DNA from: Acidobacteriota bacterium | Lineage (GTDB): Bacteria > Acidobacteriota > Terriglobia > Acidiferrales > UBA7541 | NCBI GenBank assembly: GCA_003131705.1 | Contig: PKUY01000310.1 | Span: 1,578-9,537 of the forward strand | Reading direction: 5' to 3' | DNA: 7,960 bases | In this document: positions 5,926-7,960 of the stretch, piece after piece | How positions within the stretch are numbered: the first letter of the stretch is position 1 | How the letters are laid out: each line of letters opens with the position of its first letter | The notes under the pieces: generated by a model | Told to the model about the DNA's origin: nothing | What the model saw: only the letters and a program-made list of their open reading frames with translations | Databases searched by the model: none | Program-made: the position numbers and the translations under genes

Positions 5926-7960
5926 TTAATGCATTTCGAAAGAGGTTGCCGGGAGGCTGGTGGCACGGGCGAGCAAATCGGGGAGATTTTTCTGCGTATC
6001 GGAAGCTTTCTTGCCAAGGCGATTTTCAACCCGGTCGCGAGCTGTTTGCACGGCGGCGAGCTCCGGACCAGGGGTCTTCGCCAGGAGGTTCTCCGCGCGG
6101 ACAAAACAAGCGTAGGCTAGATTGTCAGGTAGTCCGTTCCTCCGCAGGAATTGCCCGTAATTAAACCAGTCCACGGCTTCGCCGCTCGGATCACCCGCTT
6201 TGGCGTCGAGCGCCAGTCCGCGCTGATAAGACTGGGCCGCGGACTTCGCGTCGCCGGCTTTCTCCTGCAGATCACCAAAATGCGCGAACGCCAAACTCCC
6301 CAGCTTCGCGTCCCCCGCACGTTGCGCCAGATCAACGGCGGAAAGATACTTCGGCAACGCGAGGTTAGATTGCTTGATGCGGGACTCATCGTCGGCCAAC
6401 TGAATCGTGGCGGAAGTTTCCTGCCGGGCGCCGACAGCGGGATCATCCGGATGAGCAGCTGCAAACCGCAGGTAAGCCTCCCAATGACGCGCAGCGGCCG
6501 CCGGTTCATTTTTTTGATCGAACGCATTCGCGAGATACAGGTGCGGATTGGGCTGATCCGGGTCAACGTCCACCGCTTTTCCCCACGAGTCCATCGCCTC
6601 GTCCGGACGGCCCAAACGCGCCGCTAATAAACCGTAGTTGACTAGAGCGTCCGCATCGCGAGGGAACAATGCAAGCATCTTTGCGTAATGTTTATATGCG
6701 TCTTCATAGCGGCCATCCTCGATCATGGCTCGCGCGCATGCGTGCTGGAGCCCCACATTGTATGGATTGATCGCCACGGCATGAGTCAACTCGGCGATCG
6801 CCCGATCACGATGGCCAGCCTTCCCTTCCGCGGAGGCAATGCGCGCCTCGACCATGCTGTCGTAAGGATTCAGGCGCGATGCGCTGCGCAGCGCCGAAAG
6901 ATTTCCTTCATTGGTGCCAAAAGCAAAACGGATCTGTTCCGCTCCGCCCCAGAGGAAAAGCAAACCGACGAGAGCGATGCGAAACGCGGGCGGGGACCAC
7001 AGCCGGCTTGCGCGGGCTGGGCTCACGGAAGACACGGGGTTTTGCTTTCGGGCGACGCCGGTTCCGCCCGCTTCCGTTTTTGCGCAGGGGTCGATCAGCA
7101 ATGACGCCACGTGTGAATCGCGCAATTTCCAGAGCGCTCCGTCGAGAATGAAATGATGAATGTTCACGAGCGCGGTAAAGATCAGGAAGCTTGTGGTGAA
7201 ATCGAAATGGAAGATGTAGCTCACGAGCCAAGGCCCGGGAATAAACAGCGCGATGCCTCCGGCAATGAGCGTCAGAAAATAACCAACCATGCGCCAGCTC
7301 GATTGACCGGCCGCGCGTGCTTCGCGCTGCTGGTAGTAGCTGGTGATCCAGAGATACTGCGCCGAGTGCAGCACTGCCAGGATTCCGCTGCTGTAGCGCG
7401 TTTGCGGAATCTGATATGCCGAATCGAGTTCCAGCAATGTCGGCACAACAAACCAGAGGAATTGCGTGACGGCAAGAGTGAGCGGCGCTGCCATCGCCCC
7501 GACGCCGCTCCGATAAATTAGCCGCCGGAATCCGATGTATGCGAACACCGCGAAAGCTGCTCCGAGGAGGAGGCGCGCCGGCAGAGTGAATTTGGCGGGG
7601 AGTCCGATCGAGAGAACGAGCGGATCAGACGAGCCGCCGGTTTGGAAGCTCGCGAGAAGCATCAGGTAGGACGCAACGAATGCGGCATGAATCCATCGGC
7701 GTTCACTTTGCGTAACGGTGGCGCCGCTGCGGCGCGCGAACATCATCAACAAACCGTAGTTCTGGCCCGTGTAGTGCCAGGGGCTCCAACAGATGTAAAG
7801 CGTGAATACCCAAGGCAGCAGCCGATAGGACGCGTGCAGCAAAACACCGGTCAACACTACGAGCAGCGTGACGTGCAAAGTGAGAATTTTATATTTCTCG
7901 AAATTTCCGCGTGTGTGGTAGGCACGGTAAATCGTCGCCATGAAGTGGGGGTAGTTGAAA
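5926..7960 (-). CDS. Multi-pass membrane protein with C-terminal TPR domain, function unknown (5' end beyond the window)
   Basis: The visible part runs from the right edge to a TAA at 5926-5928. The first in-frame ATG in view (7941) is probably internal: it lacks a ribosome-binding site and the frame stays open upstream, reading 'FNYPHF' before 'MATIYRAY'. Residue numbers here count from that ATG. Residues 17-265 contain about eight hydrophobic segments with histidine/aromatic motifs: 'SPWHYTGQNYG' at 53-63, 'LHSAQYLWITSYY' at 191-203 and 'NIHHFILDGALWKLRD' at 260-275. A basic linker (about 272-317) leads to one more helix at 318-338. Residues 355-620 are TPR repeats, clearest at about 361-394, 395-428, 429-462, 463-496 and 549-582. 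By the positive-inside rule the linker is cytoplasmic, which would put the TPR part in the periplasm; this is an inference. I cannot name the membrane family. The histidines suggest metal binding or catalysis, and the TPRs suggest docking of a partner. It could be transcribed together with the transporter gene 54 bases downstream. Confidence 0.85.
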   Translation of the reverse strand, partial: FNYPHFMATIYRAYHTRGNFEKYKILTLHVTLLVVLTGVLLHASYRLLPWVFTLYICWSPWHYTGQNYGLLMMFARRSGATVTQSERRWIHAAFVASYLMLLASFQTGGSSDPLVLSIGLPAKFTLPARLLLGAAFAVFAYIGFRRLIYRSGVGAMAAPLTLAVTQFLWFVVPTLLELDSAYQIPQTRYSSGILAVLHSAQYLWITSYYQQREARAAGQSSWRMVGYFLTLIAGGIALFIPGPWLVSYIFHFDFTTSFLIFTALVNIHHFILDGALWKLRDSHVASLLIDPCAKTEAGGTGVARKQNPVSSVSPARASRLWSPPAFRIALVGLLFLWGGAEQIRFAFGTNEGNLSALRSASRLNPYDSMVEARIASAEGKAGHRDRAIAELTHAVAINPYNVGLQHACARAMIEDGRYEDAYKHYAKMLALFPRDADALVNYGLLAARLGRPDEAMDSWGKAVDVDPDQPNPHLYLANAFDQKNEPAAAARHWEAYLRFAAAHPDDPAVGARQETSATIQLADDESRIKQSNLALPKYLSAVDLAQRAGDAKLGSLAFAHFGDLQEKAGDAKSAAQSYQRGLALDAKAGDPSGEAVDWFNYGQFLRRNGLPDNLAYACFVRAENLLAKTPGPELAAVQTARDRVENRLGKKASDTQKNLPDLLARATSLPATSFEMH

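Noticed and set aside
1..7960. Mobile elements, CRISPR arrays, tRNA or rRNA genes
   Set aside because: Reading both strands showed no transposase or integrase motifs, no regularly spaced repeats, and no tRNA- or rRNA-like sequence.

Overview
The window holds five protein-coding genes, all on the minus strand, so they are transcribed from the right edge towards the left. No RNA gene, insertion sequence, CRISPR array or phage gene was seen. The leftmost protein is an Oar-like TonB-dependent receptor: a signal peptide, a carboxypeptidase-regulatory-like domain, a plug and a barrel with the 'YGGSIGGPV' signature. This family is greatly expanded in Acidobacteriota. With the moderately GC-rich sequence and the style of the other proteins, it makes a soil acidobacterium the best guess. 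That assignment is an inference from family knowledge, not a measurement.

In transcription order: (1) right edge to 5926, a multi-pass membrane protein with a C-terminal TPR domain, whose true start lies beyond the window; (2) 5871-4465, a 12-helix MFS transporter of the aromatic acid:H+ symporter (AAHS, PcaK/MhpT-like) type; (3) 4414-3737, an OmpR/PhoB-type response regulator starting at GTG; (4) 3736-2330, its partner membrane histidine kinase, whose ATG directly follows the regulator's TAA; (5) after a non-coding gap of about 400 bp, the Oar-like receptor, from 1930 to beyond the left edge.

The first four genes are separated by 54, 50 and 0 bp, so they could be read together. Only the regulator-kinase pair is certain to be one functional unit. 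The transporter may import a small aromatic acid, and the receptor may handle a larger ligand at the outer membrane, but nothing in the sequence proves that the two-component system controls either. The gap before the receptor holds a strong Shine-Dalgarno site, a perfect 10-bp palindrome and a pair of near-identical inverted 12-mers. It is the most plausible regulatory region here.

Overall this is a fairly ordinary chromosomal region. The item most worth a second look is the membrane-TPR protein: it has conserved-looking histidine motifs in its membrane part and matches no family I can name. I did not find a clear novel defence, mobile or RNA system.
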